Notes: a model not told the origin generated them from the sequence alone. 64,000 nt of DNA from Pyrocephalus nanus (GCA_038380795.1 CM076267.1:35774232-35838231); one strand, 5' to 3'. Shown: positions 10,010 through 20,308, numbered from the stretch's first letter. A program made the numbers and translations.

Positions 10010-13000
10010 ATACCTTCCACCTGAAACTTCCCAACAACCAGCAGTTTTCTCCTGGAAAGCTCCGCTGACTGATTAAACAGTTCCCTCTTTCATCTGTCAT
10101 GTTTTGCTTCCATGTAATACTGAGTAAGATTAAAATGATTCGGGCTACAGGCATTAATTACCTTCCTTCCTAGGGCCAAAGGACATTTTAGGTTCTTTGT
10201 GCCACCAGGCAGGAGAGTGTTTCAGCTGAATTTAGGGCAGGCACATCCCCACCTCCCTCTCAGCTCGACCAATTCGGTTCCCTGGTGCACCTGAGGTGAG
10301 ACCTGGGATGTAAACTGAACATAAGGAACATCCACTGGGGGTTAAATCCTGCAGGCTCATCGATGGCAGCAAAACTGAGGGGCTGCAGGGGTGAGAGTGC
10401 TGGATTTACCGATGTGGACACAGGGGCACGCATTAGCCCAGCATGAGCAAGTCCTTCTGGTTCTGGACCCACTCAAAGGGCTTCCCTTCCCCAGAAGTGA
10501 CCAATTTAGTGCAGGGAGCCGAATTCCAAGAGCCCTTCCATCCCCGCTCTTTGGATGCACCAGAAGGTCACAGCTCTGCTTCCTCGTGATGGAGGGACAT
10601 CATCAAGACACGGTTAATTACAGGCTGTGACACAGGGTCGCCCTGCTGGAGGCCTCTGAACTGCTAAACAGCCCCAAAACATCCCAAACCTGCACTTAAA
10701 CGTGAATCACCTGCACGGCGGGGACAGGGAGTCCCTGACGTGGTCCCAAGCGGGGGGATGAGCCATCGGGCTCTAAGGGCAAGGAAAGTTTGGAAAAAGG
10801 CTTTTCATTTCGCGCCAGCAGAGCCCAGAGGAAGGCACAAACATCTTCTGCCCTGGAATAAACCCTGGCAGTGCTGGGACACATGTACTATGCATGTGTA
10901 GAGCTGTCAGCATCCTGTTAAAGATGTGCCCTGTGGGGTTTAGGGGGGGTCATTTTAGTTCTTAGGATGACTTGGCCATGGTTGATCACGCTGAATGGCT
11001 CCCAGTGACTCCACCATGCCCTGCCTGCCGGGGTAAAAAATCCTTTCTGGGGGGCTGGGATCAAACTCAGCTTGTTTTTAACGTCACTCTGGAAGGGCAA
11101 AAAAGGAAATCAGCTTTTCTGAGGTGCAGCAGATGACACATGCTTCACAGGGAAGTAATCTGTCCTCTCCTGGAGTTATTGGGAGGCTGTGGGTTCATCA
11201 TAGTCTCCTAAATGGTGAGCAGGGAAAGATGAGGTTTTATTTACTGCTTATTTATCCATTATTAAGCTTTACCTTGCTGCTTCTTGCACCACTGTGAATA
11301 ATAAACTGATGCCACAAGAGCACTTTGGACCCACAACCTGAGAATTAAACCCTTCTTCTACCAGTCAGGGTTTCTTCCCCTTCACTAATCAGTTTGCATC
11401 TCCTTTATTTATTTTGTGTGTGTGTGTGCCTGTGTGCATTTTCATGATCTCAGGAAAACAACCCTTCCTGGGTGACTCCCTTCCAGGCTTCCAGGCACAG
11501 GCTGGGATCTTCTGAATTGCAGCCTCACTGCGTGTCTTGGTCTTGCAATCCAGTTTAAATACTTGAGGTTCTGCTCCCACTGGAACATCATGTCCCAGAA
11601 TAATATCCAGAGGTGCAGTGATGCTTGGAGTAAATGCTATGTGGCACTTAAAGAGGGAAGGTTGTGTTGAACGTGAGCAGATCCATGGACTGAAACAAAG
11701 TCTTTTTCCTGGAAAAGGGGACAGGGGAAACACAAAACACGTGTCAAGAATTTATAAATAATCAGATTTGTGTAAAGAATGAGACTGAAAAACAAGGAAA
11801 GCTATAGGGAAAAGAGCAGATATTTAGGAGATAAACAAGGACTGGGGTTTTTTTCCAACCCTTATTCATTTCAGAGAATGAGCACTTTCAGCTCGAGATG
11901 TGACTTTCTCTGGAGGAACCTCAAACCTGAGAAAATTTCACCAAACCAAACTCGTCAGACCCATTTTCTTACCATCTGCATGGATTCAGGACGTGTGGCC
12001 ACCTCAGCCCTGCCTCTCCATGCAGGTAAGGGCACTTTAAGGTAAGAAGCATGACCCAGGACCAGTAATAATCTACGTATTTCCTTTCCCATCGCCATCA
12101 CTCAGCATCCCTTTGCAACTCCAGTTTGCCCACTTTGCATTTTGATTTCCAGCAACCCAAGGGCTGGATGTCTCTGAGGCTGAATGGAGGGCAGGAGCTT
12201 GCCCTTGCACCAAAATTTCTCCTGAAAGCCCCAGACAAGGGCACGTTTTGGAGTAGCAACAGACCTGCTGCATCCTATCTCCGAGGAGCATCTGCATCCA
12301 GGGCGCTCGCCCCGGCAGCAGGACATGCAGGGACCACTCCCAGATGGCTGATGGACGAGTGGGACACCCCAGTGCCAGGAGGCAGCATCCTGACCCAGAC
12401 AGACCCAGGCACAGAGCGTCCTGGCCGCCTGTGTCCTTGTCAGGGCAGCCTCGGGGTGCTCCAGGGCCACGCTCCTTGGTGTGCAGCCCAGGGAGCAGAG
12501 CCCAGCCGGTGCCACCAGGGAGAGCCAGGCTCTGGCTGCCAGGCTGTGTCCTGGGGCTGCAGATGATCCGGTTTCGTGCCGCCACACCATCCCTGTAATT
12601 GCCGGGTCCCTGGGTGGGCTGATGCTCCACAGCACCGGCAGAGCTGGCACATTCCCTTCAGGAGGACTTGTCACCGCTCACCAGGGCAGGGACACGCGTG
12701 TGCCAGGGCAGGGCTGAGGGGTGTCCTCCTCCAGCCACTTTGGCTCCTGTCACAGCTGCCTCTGCCTTGCACGTACCCAGGTCCCTTCCTGTGACAGCAA
12801 CCCCCATGCCATGCCTGCACCCACCACCCTGGCCCATTTCACCACCTCCAGCTGCAAGCTGGTCCTTCCCCAGGGCTGCACCCAAACCCATGCCTTTCCC
12901 TTGGAAATCTCCCCCGTACCCCTTGCAAGGCACCTGGATGTCCGGCCAAGGAGATCCCTCTTTCCCCAGGGTGGCAGAGCTGGCTGAGCACCACGGCATC

Positions 13001-13526
13001 TCCTGGCAGCAGAACGGGATGGGCCCGGTGTTTCCTTGCTGCCTGATCCTGCTTTCTGGCTTGGGAGAAGCTGGTGGAGGGGAAGCAGCTCCCTGCTGGT
13101 CCCCACATCTCCCCGAGGCACAGGAGGGAAATGTGGTGGCAGCAAAGGACAAAACAGTGTGAGCAGCTAAGGCTGAGCATCCTCACCTTATGATGAAGCC
13201 ACAGCATTGCTTGGCCACATCCTCATCAGTGGAAAGGAGTAGGGAAGGCGCTGGCAAGGCTGGCACGACTCGTTTCCCCAGGCGCACTGAAGCACAGACA
13301 CGGGGCTTCCTTCTCTGCACGGCCTCCAGCATCCCAGAGGTGGTTTTACCTTTTTTCCTTTTCATCTTGCCCTAGCTCAGCCTCTTCTCTCTGCAGGAAT
13401 CTCCGGCGTGAGCATCGCTGAGGACACAGGAGGGGAGCTGCCAACACGTTTGGCAGAGCAAAACGCAGACAGCAGGAGGGCACCGCACCAAAATCCTCCG
13501 TGCGCGCGGGACAATGCAGAGAGACC
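10010..13526. other. Intergenic, no gene seen
   Basis: Sequence 5' of the beta-keratin gene. I recognise no second keratin, tRNA or conserved exon. A short TG repeat sits at about 11417-11428. GC-rich open frames near 12.1-13.2 kb show no family features. Confidence 0.5.
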
Positions 13527-13608
13527 CGACGAGGGTGGGATTCGAACCCACGCGTGCAGAGCACAATGGATTAGCAGTCCATCGCCTTAACCACTCGGCC
13601 ACCTCGTC
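13527..13608 (-). tRNA. tRNA-Ser(GCT)
   Basis: 82-nt type II tRNA, anticodon GCT, intact T-loop TTCGAAT, discriminator G. Unlike the other tRNAs here, the nearest T4 is 34 nt downstream (plus-strand AAAA at 13490-13493), so the primary transcript would have a long trailer. Confidence 0.95.
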
Positions 13609-14191
13609 TCTCGTACCTGCTGCTTTTGGCAACTTTTTTTTTTTCCTTGTTTTTAACCCCAGACTCCAAAACTGCGGCTGCTCCTCCAGGGTGTCCCCTG
13701 GGGAGCCGGGCCGGGCAGGCACAGCCCTGACAGCCCCGGCCATAGCAGGGCAGGGAAGCGAGCAGGTGTTTGCCCCTCTCCACGTTCCCTTCTGCGTTCA
13801 GAGGGTGGCAGAGGGGTAAAGTGGCATTTATTTTGGCCATAGGAGTGTGTGCACCAATTGTCTCGATCACTCACCCACACCTAGCCTCTGTCCAGAGGGT
13901 TTCCCTACGGGATTCAGCACCAGTTGTGCAAAGAAATGGGGAAGGTGGTGAGGGTGCAGGCAGAATGGAACATACCTATTTTATTTCCTGAACTCCCCCG
14001 GTTCTGGAGACAGTTTGGGCTCTCTCTCCACTGGGAGCTTCCAAGGGAGAGGAAGCAGAAGGCATCTTCTTACCCCCGGAGTGAGGTCACCTGGGACAGA
14101 GGGGTGGGGATCACCTCTGCTCAGGGCAGGGTAAAGACCCCCAGAGTGTCCCCAGTTTGGGACAGGGGGGGAAAAATAACCAGCCAGGCGC

Positions 14192-14265
14192 AGGCACCAC
14201 TGGGAGTCGAACCCAGGATCTCCTGTTTACTAGACAGGTGCTCTGACCAGCTGAGCCATGGTGCC
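14192..14265 (-). tRNA. tRNA-Thr(AGT)
   Basis: 74 nt including the discriminator base. The acceptor stem GGCACCA/TGGTGCC is fully paired, the anticodon loop is CTAGTAA (AGT), and the T-loop TTCGACT is normal. A T5 stop follows about 14 nt 3'. It is the only Thr gene in the window. Confidence 0.93.
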
Positions 14266-14569
14266 CACATAGTTCCGTGTTATTGGGGTGTCCCTGAAAT
14301 CACCAGAGCTCTGCCCATGCCCTCGTCCCTCACGGCCCAGACTGCAGGCCCAGGGTTGGGGTACCCTGGCTGTGAGCCCATTTCTACCTCCTGCTGGGAG
14401 CACCCCCAGTGCTGACTCCAACCCCTGGCACAGGGAACCCAAAACATCCAGTAAACACCCCTGGCTGGGATTGGGAAGGCCCAGATCCTACAGGGACACG
14501 CTGCCCCCTCCACTTCACCGGCAGAGCCGGGACAGCTCCCCCCTGCACGGCCTGCCCCGAGGGCATCGA

Positions 14570-15090
14570 ATAAGTCTGGTCACTGGGTGCACCAGCAGCA
14601 CCACCAGCACCTTTTTAATGTCCCTTGATTTACATAACCACTCCCTCATGCTGAGCCCCCCTCCTTTTCCTTCCTTAAAAGGTCATTTGGCCACCTTCTT
14701 GGATTTAATTGGTTCCTTTCAGGGCCGGGCCGCACCTTCCTTTGCTCTCTGGTGCAGTCCATTGGTTCTTTTAACTGACCTGCCAGGTTCTTTCCCTGTC
14801 CCAGCATGGTTCCCTGGCAGTGCGGCCACGCTGGTCCCCCTGCCTTCCATGCTGTCCGTCCCACCTTCACACTGTAATGCAGGGAACTGTAAGCACCAAC
14901 AGGCAATAAGCAAGCAGCAGTAACTGTAAGCAGATCTGCAAGCAGCAACAAGTAACTGCAGGCATCCCACGAGTCCCCGAGCACCAAATGAATCCCCAGC
15001 TCCCCAGACAGAACGACTTCCAGGCATCTCGACACGAGGCAACGATGGACACCCCCTGCCTGTAATAAAACCACCTTGTTTATCTCCTAC
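14570..15090. other. Unplaced insert abutting tRNA module B; possible LTR-like sequence
   Basis: Similarity between the tRNA modules stops abruptly at about 15091. The sequence to the left has AATAAA about 25 nt before the junction and ends CTCCTACA, which recalls an LTR edge. There is also a run of AAGCAGCAGTAACTG-like repeats. I could not find a matching second LTR, a target duplication or coding sequence, so the identity is open. Confidence 0.3.
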
Positions 15091-15316
15091 AGGGACACCC
15101 CGAGCCCCTCCAGGAGGGACAGCAGGTGCCTCCGCGGCAGCCGGGCACGACAGGGAGGGAAATGGCCATTGGCATTTCCTCGCTGCCTGCCTTGGGGGGC
15201 CAGCAGGCAATCCCAGGCTGGCCGTGCCCACAGGCACGGGCTCGTTGTGGGCGTTCTGGGGGGCTGTGGCAGCCCCGCAGCCAGCGGGGAGGGCTCTCCG
15301 GGGAGGCAAAAGGACC

Positions 15317-15388
15317 TGGAGATGCTGGGGGTTGATCCCAGGGCCTCTTGCATGCAAAGCAAGCGCTCTCCCGCTGAGCTCCATCCCC
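15317..15388 (-). tRNA. tRNA-Ala(TGC), G8 variant
   Basis: Same 72-nt sequence as the copy at 334, including G at position 8 and A54; G3:U70 is kept. T4 follows in the 3' flank. It is the inverted-duplicate partner of 334-405. Confidence 0.9.
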
Positions 15389-15689
15389 TCGGCACGGGCT
15401 GTGCCGCGGCGTTCCGTCCAGGCCGAGAAAATGCCCGTCTCGGTGCCTCCCCCAGCCGCCAGGGTGGGGAAAGGGGATTGAGGGGTTTAGCAGGCTGTGG
15501 GTGTCCCTCGTGTGCCAGCGGGCTGTGAAGGGAGTGGGAAGAGCTGAAGGGCTGCTTGGCAGCCCAGGTTGCGGTTTTGTGGCCGGAGCCCCCGGGCAGA
15601 GCTGGCGAGTGGGAGGCGATGGCAGGGAATTGCCCCGCGGGTGCCCCAGGGCTGAGGGGCCGTTGCGGGCGGTGGGCGCCGCAAAAGGA

Positions 15690-15761
15690 GGGCTCGTCCG
15701 GGATTTGAACCCGGGACCTCTCGCACCCTAAGCGAGAATCATACCCCTAGACCAACGAGCC
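15690..15761 (-). tRNA. tRNA-Pro(AGG)
   Basis: Complete 72-nt tRNA, anticodon AGG, T4 stop in the adjacent flank (plus GCAAAAGGA). It is the inverted partner of the partial Pro gene at 1-32 and lies 129 nt from the Ser relic at 15891. Confidence 0.95.
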
Positions 15762-15890
15762 GCAGTGCGGGGCACTTTTTGTCCCCCTGGATCCGTGCAC
15801 CGACACCGCGGACACAGCCGCGCTCGCCGGGACAACGGGGACACGGGGGACAGCGGGGCTGGCCGGGCAGCCTCTGCAGTTGGGTCTGGG

Positions 15891-15972
15891 GTTGTGATGG
15901 CCGAGGAGCGAAGGCGTTGGACTGGAAATCCTACAGGGACTCCCTGTGCAGGTTCATATCTTGCTCACAGCG
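15891..15972 (+). pseudogene. tRNA-Ser relic with GGA anticodon
   Basis: 82 nt in Ser tRNA order. The anticodon loop reads CTGGAAA, giving GGA, which eukaryotic nuclear tRNA sets normally lack. The T-loop is TTCATAT where TTCGAAT is expected, which damages the B box, and the anticodon stem has a T-T mismatch. Most likely a decayed Ser(CGA) or Ser(TGA) copy. Confidence 0.75.
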
Positions 15973-16304
15973 ACCGGTTTTACCCAACTCCTCCATACCC
16001 ACCCTTGACAGTCCTGGGAGAGAGTCATTGGCAGCGGGGGCATCTCCAGCCCTACTCCTTCTCCTCCTCCCTGAGGAGCAGCTCAGGACCCGGCGGCAGG
16101 GATTGTGATGGCCTCGGGGCAGAGCCACACGCGGGACTCTCCAGGTTTTGCAGACCCGGGAGAGGTGAGAAAAATGAAAGATGCTGAGGAGCATCATTCC
16201 CGCGGGTTGCTGCGTGGATTCCCCCCAGCTGTGCTGTTCCCTGTTCCTGCGGGAGCAACGCAGCCGGACTTACAGGCAGGAGACGGTGGGAGCCCAAAAG
16301 AGGA

Positions 16305-16376
16305 GGGCTCGTCCGGGATTTGAACCCGGGACCTCTCGCACCCAAAGCGAGAATCATACCCCTAGACCAACGAGCC
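16305..16376 (-). tRNA. tRNA-Pro(TGG)
   Basis: Complete 72-nt tRNA. It differs from the AGG genes in the anticodon loop (TTTGGGT). T4 follows 3' (plus CCCAAAAGAG). It is the only intact Pro(TGG) gene here. Confidence 0.95.
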
Positions 16377-16409
16377 GACATGTAGACCCTCCGCGACACC
16401 CCCGCACTT

Positions 16410-16735
16410 TTAGGAGCTCGAGGGCAGCCGGGGCCGTGCACGGCCCTCACTCTGCTGGTGTCCCGTGGCAGCTGCGTTTGTGCACGCTGGTACCAAAGGC
16501 CCGTGGGTGTTTGTCGGGCCGTGCTGGGCGGGCCTGGCGCTGAGCGGGGCCGGGAACGGGGCTGGCCGTCCCGCGTGTCCCGCTGTGCTCCCAGCGCCGT
16601 TTTCCTGGGAGGCGCCCGGGGGGGCGGGCTCAGCGCGGGGGGGCGGGGGCGGGCACGCACCCCGGCTCGTTGGTCTAGGGGTATGATTCTCGCTTAGGGT
16701 GCGAGAGGTCCCGGGTTCAACTCCCGGACGAGCCC
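16410..16735. repeat. Inverted, diverged copy of Pro module at 1222-1840
   Basis: The Pro(AGG) gene at 16664 and its 5' flank (CCCAGCGCCGTTTTCCTGGG and further blocks such as ACAAACACACACGGGCC inverted) match the flank of the Pro gene at 1222 in opposite orientation, with internal gaps. Confidence 0.75.
16664..16735 (+). tRNA. tRNA-Pro(AGG), T-loop variant
   Basis: 72-nt tRNA with AGG anticodon. The T-loop is TTCAACT, where most copies have TTCAAAT. T4 lies a few bases 3' (CTTCTTTTGG). Confidence 0.93.
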
Positions 16736-16885
16736 TTCTTTTGGGCACCCACCTGTCTTGGGCGGCCCGTGTGGTCCCGGCCTTCGGGGGGTGGTGGAGT
16801 GCAGCCTGTGTCTGTCTGGGTTGGAGCGCTGGGGGCAGAGCTAGGGCAGCGCTGCGAGTGAGGGGACTTGCCCGGCCCGTGCCAG

Positions 16886-16910
16886 GGGGATGGAGCTCAG
16901 CGGGAGAGCG
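16886..16910 (+). pseudogene. tRNA-Ala 5' fragment
   Basis: The first 25 nt of the G8-type Ala tRNA (acceptor 5' strand and D-arm), then an abrupt switch to unrelated GC-rich sequence at about 16911. It lies beside the dispersed 80-bp flank repeat. Confidence 0.75.
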
Positions 16911-17099
16911 GATCCCAGCGCCCCGGACGAGCGTCTGCCCACGAGCACGAGCCCGCGCCTCCATCCAGCCCCCCTTTCCCTGCTGGGAGTCCCAAACCCT
17001 CCCCCAGCTCCTCCGCGTCTGTGCCACGGCCCAGCCCAGCTCCAGCCCTGGCAGAGCTGCAAACACCCCCTGGGCTCTTGAACACCCCAACCAATGCTC

Positions 17100-17500
17100 A
17101 GGATCACACACGGAAACTCCGCCGGGGCAGATCCCGGCACCATCCGCGGGCCCGGCGGGAGCGAGCTGGGCGGAGCAACACCGGGGGCCTCGCGCCACCG
17201 CCGGGGCTGCCCGCGCCGGTGCCTGCCGCCGCCCGCGAGTCTGCCGCCCAGCGCTCTGCCCTGTCCCCCGAGCGCCCCGGCCCGTCCCCACAGCGGGAAT
17301 CACCGCGGCGAGACGGGCTGCGAGCGCAGGGCGGACTCGGGGACGGGGCGAAGGGCAGGCGATGAGAGAAACGCCTCTCTGAGCCTGAGGGAGGGCGGGC
17401 GGCCTCGCGCCGCCATCTTGTGTGGCTCTCCAGACACTCCGGTCACGGCGGCGCCGTCCTTGGTCCCTGAAAGACTGCGGGGCAGGGCGGCGATGTCTTT
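17100..17500. promoter_or_regulatory. CpG-rich island with YY1-like motif
   Basis: Strongly CpG-rich stretch. It contains GCCGCCATCTTG at 17409-17420, the classic YY1 initiator-type motif on the plus strand. No recognised protein-coding exon follows. It may be the promoter of an unannotated transcript, or simply GC-rich duplicated DNA. Confidence 0.35.
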
Positions 17501-17509
17501 AGGAACACC

Positions 17510-17725
17510 AGTCGGGTTTTCCCCCATTCCGTACTCCGGGAAAAATCTTGTCCGGGTTTTCCCCCATTCCGTACTCCGGGAAAAATCCTGTCCGGGTTTT
17601 CCCCCATTCCGTACTCCGGGAAAAATCCTGTCCGGGTTTTCCCCCATTCCGTACTCCGGGGAAAATCCAGTCCGGGTTTTACCCCCATTCCGTACTCCGG
17701 GGAAAATCCAGTCCGGGTTTCCCCC
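17510..17725. repeat. 40-bp tandem array (copy C, inverted)
   Basis: About five units of the same 40-bp repeat as at 878-1080, in reverse complement. Unit order and the variant terminal units are mirrored, so the array was duplicated as a block. Confidence 0.9.
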
Positions 17726-17886
17726 CCTTCCTTCCTTATTTCTCCCCCGGCCGCTCCCGGTGTTCCCGGAGGACGCCGCGGGACCGGCGGTACTCGGAGC
17801 TGTGCGGGGTCCGGCGGGAGGGGCTCGGCTCGGCTCCTGGGGCTGGCAGGGCTCGCTGGGGAGCGCTTGGGGCCCGTTCCGTGCGG

Positions 17887-17909
17887 GGGCTCAAATCCCG
17901 GACGAGCCC
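17887..17909 (+). pseudogene. tRNA-Pro 3' fragment
   Basis: Inverted-duplicate partner of 686-708: only the T-arm and 3' acceptor strand of tRNA-Pro, followed by the same flank, including the T4 run. Confidence 0.7.
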
Positions 17910-18180
17910 TCCTTTTGGCTCCCGCCCAGCCGGTCCCCCCAGCACCCACCCATGTTCATGCCAAGGGACACCCCGAGCCCCTCCAGGAGGGACAGCAGGT
18001 GCCTCCGCGGCAGCCGGGCACGACAGGGAGGGAAATGGCCATTGGCATTTCCTCGCTGCCTGCCTTGGGGGGCCAGCAGGCAATCCCAGGCTGGCCGTGC
18101 CCACAGGCACGGGCTCGTTCTGGGGGGCTGTGGCAGCCCCGCAGCCAGCGGGGAGGGCTCTCCGGGGAGGCAAAAGGACC

Positions 18181-18252
18181 TGGAGATGCTGGGGGTTGAT
18201 CCCAGGGCCTCTTGCACGCAAAGCAAGCGCTCTCCCGCTGAGCTACATCCCC
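18181..18252 (-). tRNA. tRNA-Ala(TGC), G37 variant
   Basis: 72 nt with G3:U70, T8 and anticodon TGC. The base 3' of the anticodon (position 37) is G where the other copies have A (loop TTTGCGT). A54 is shared with the other TGC copies. T4 is present 3'. Confidence 0.85.
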
Positions 18253-18511
18253 TCGGCACGGGCTGGTCGAGTCCCCTCACTCGCAGCGTTTCCCCAGCTC
18301 TGCCCCCGGCGCTCCAACCCAGACAGTCACAGGCTGCACTCCACCACCCCCCTTGCTGCTTCCAAGGGGCTGCATCCTATTTTTGGGATGTGGCCATGCA
18401 AAATACTCCGCCCGTGTCCGTTCTACCAGGCTGTGTTTCCCTCGCACCGCCCTGGCCCTGGTCCCACCCCGCAGGCGGGGACCACACGAGGCAGGTGGAT
18501 GCCCAAAAGGA

Positions 18512-18583
18512 GGGCTCGTCCGGGAGTTGAACCCGGGACCTCTCGCACCCGAAGCGAGAATCATACCCCTAGACCAACGAGCC
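18512..18583 (-). tRNA. tRNA-Pro(CGG)
   Basis: 72-nt tRNA with anticodon loop TTCGGGT and T-loop TTCAACT. T4 follows 3' (plus CCCAAAAGGA). With the AGG and TGG genes it completes the three Pro anticodons used by vertebrates. Confidence 0.95.
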
Positions 18584-18827
18584 GATGTGTTGGAGACAGC
18601 AGGAACCCCCTCACTCAGTCACACAACTGGTTGGAGTGGAGTGGGACCCGTGGTAGTTCAGTTTGTCCCTGATGGGATGGTCAGCGCTGGGAGGTCACCC
18701 TCGCTCTTCCATGGCTGTGGGGATGTCATCTGTGCGTGGCCATCGGCTGTACCCACTCTGACTTCAAAGTGAGGCTAAGAAGAGCACAGAGGGCAGCAGG
18801 ACCCCCAAATATTTGAGTCCCAAGGCA

Positions 18828-18899
18828 GGGGATGTAGCTCAGCGGGAGAGCGCTTGCTTCGCATGTAAGAGGCCCTGGGTTCAACCCCCAGCATCTCCA
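18828..18899 (+). tRNA. tRNA-Ala(CGC)
   Basis: 72 nt with G3:U70, anticodon CGC and normal T54 (loop TTCAACC). A very long T run starts 3 nt after the gene, the strongest Pol III stop in the window. Confidence 0.95.
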
Positions 18900-19381
18900 G
18901 CTTTTTTTTTTTTTTTTCTGTCCTCAAACCCACCTCTCCTCCCTGGGCCAGTGATGAAAAAGTCTTGTCCACCTCTGGGAGGTCTCCCCAAAGGTGGGGG
19001 ATGCTCCTGCACCGTGGCAGACCTGCCCACTGAGGATGTAGGGCAGCAGGGCCCTCCTATGTTACCATTCTCCCTTCCCCACCCAGGAGGGGACCAGCCC
19101 TGGCCATGGAACCATCCCAGCCAGAGCACTGTGCTCAAGCTGGGGGTGCTGCCCGTGCCTTCTGTGCCGGTGCCTCAACCCCACAGAGGCCACGCTGGGC
19201 AGTGGGTGCCAAAAGGAGGTGCCATCCAGGCACTGAGCCCAGGATGCACAAGTGGAACAGTGCCCAGTGCAATGCTGCCCACTCCCTTGCCCCCTCACTC
19301 TCCCATCCAGCCTCTGCAGTGACATGGGATGGGGTCACCCAGACAGACCCCCCACCCCACCCAGCCCCGAGTAAAACCAAT

Positions 19382-19463
19382 CGCTGTGAGCAGGATTCGA
19401 ACCTGCGCAGGGAATCCCTATTGGATTTCAAGTCCAACGCCTTCACCCCTCGGCCATCACAGC
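19382..19463 (-). tRNA. tRNA-Ser(TGA)
   Basis: 82-nt type II tRNA, anticodon loop CTTGAAA (TGA), otherwise almost identical to the Ser(CGA) genes. T4 lies 5 nt 3' (plus-strand AAAA at 19373-19376). Confidence 0.95.
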
Positions 19464-19735
19464 CACAGCTCAGATCTTGCTCAATGGGACACCCAGGGAT
19501 ACCTCACTTTGCCCCGGGCTCTGCCTCCAGGGAGAAAATATTCCCCAGCCTGGTGTGAGGGCCCTTGCTCAGCCCCAGTACCCACACCTGCCAGGGCTGG
19601 GAAAAGGGAACATCCAGGGGTATCTACTGATGGCTGGAAAAATTCCAGATGCCTCACCACGAGATGGGCACTGCAGGGAAGTATCCTCCAAGGATGATGC
19701 CAAGGGCTACAGCAGGTCTTGGAGGCAAAAAGACA

Positions 19736-19807
19736 TGGAGATGCTGGGGGTTGATCCCAGGGCCTCTTGCATGCAAAGCAAGCGCTCTCCCGCTGAGCTA
19801 CATCCCC
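19736..19807 (-). tRNA. tRNA-Ala(TGC)
   Basis: 72 nt with G3:U70, T8, TGC and A54. A T5 stop follows in a shortened form of the Ala flank module. Confidence 0.95.
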
Positions 19808-20010
19808 CTGTGCAAGGGCAGGGGAGGGAGGGCTGGCTAAGTCCCCTCACCCCCACTGCTCACCCACCCTGCTCTGCCCTCAGGGCCGTCACCCTTGGGG
19901 GCCCATCCTGCTCACAGGAATCTAGCCAGGAAGGGGCACCCACCCCTCTGTGCCAGGGCCCTGGCACCACAGCCCCACCTGCCAGCCCAAGAAGGTGAAT
20001 GCCCAAAAGG

Positions 20011-20077
20011 AAGGCTCGTCCAGGAGTTAAACCTCTCACAGCCTAAGTGAGGATCACACCCCTATGCCAACAAGCTA
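20011..20077 (-). pseudogene. Degraded tRNA-Pro (AGG-derived)
   Basis: Minus-strand Pro tRNA relic about 6 nt short, with loss in the T-arm and substitutions in the anticodon stem. AGG is still visible in the loop. Confidence 0.7.
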
Positions 20078-20308
20078 CGTTGCTGCACCCCACTGCACCC
20101 CCACATCTACGCCCCACAATTCTGGGGGTCAGCGAGGGTGGCTGGTGCAGCCTTTTGCTCCTGGCAGAGCCTAGAACAGGGAAATCCATCCTAGCGTGCC
20201 CAGGATGTGTGGTCGGTGTTTGGAGGTGTCCAGGCTGGCGTAACTTCCCTGGATCCAGCGGCCACAGGAGAAGCGGGGACTGCTGGGCAACATCCTGCTC
20301 AGGTACAG

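Larger units (their letters stand above)
15091..15761. repeat. Duplicated module B (inverted copy of ~1-632)
   Basis: Reverse complement of the window's first ~630 bases, holding Ala(TGC) G8 and Pro(AGG) plus flanks. Small indels separate it from copy A. Confidence 0.85.
17510..18270. repeat. Duplicated module C (inverted copy of ~300-1080)
   Basis: Reverse complement of about 300-1080: 40-bp array, Pro tRNA fragment, Ala(TGC) tRNA and flanks. It lacks a short stretch found in copies A and B (the GTGGGCG region near 18117). Confidence 0.85.

Noticed and set aside
16103..16160. Possible second Ser tRNA relic
   Set aside because: Only about 13 nt resemble the Ser 5' end. The rest matches the flank of the Ser module, not the tRNA.
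17094..18530. 478-codon plus-strand open frame
   Set aside because: It runs through the 40-bp array, an inverted tRNA module and tRNA genes. The openness comes from GC-rich repeats, not from coding sequence.
19206..19245. Possible Pro tRNA relic after AAAAGGAGGTGCC
   Set aside because: Similarity is limited to a few blocks and no stem can be formed.
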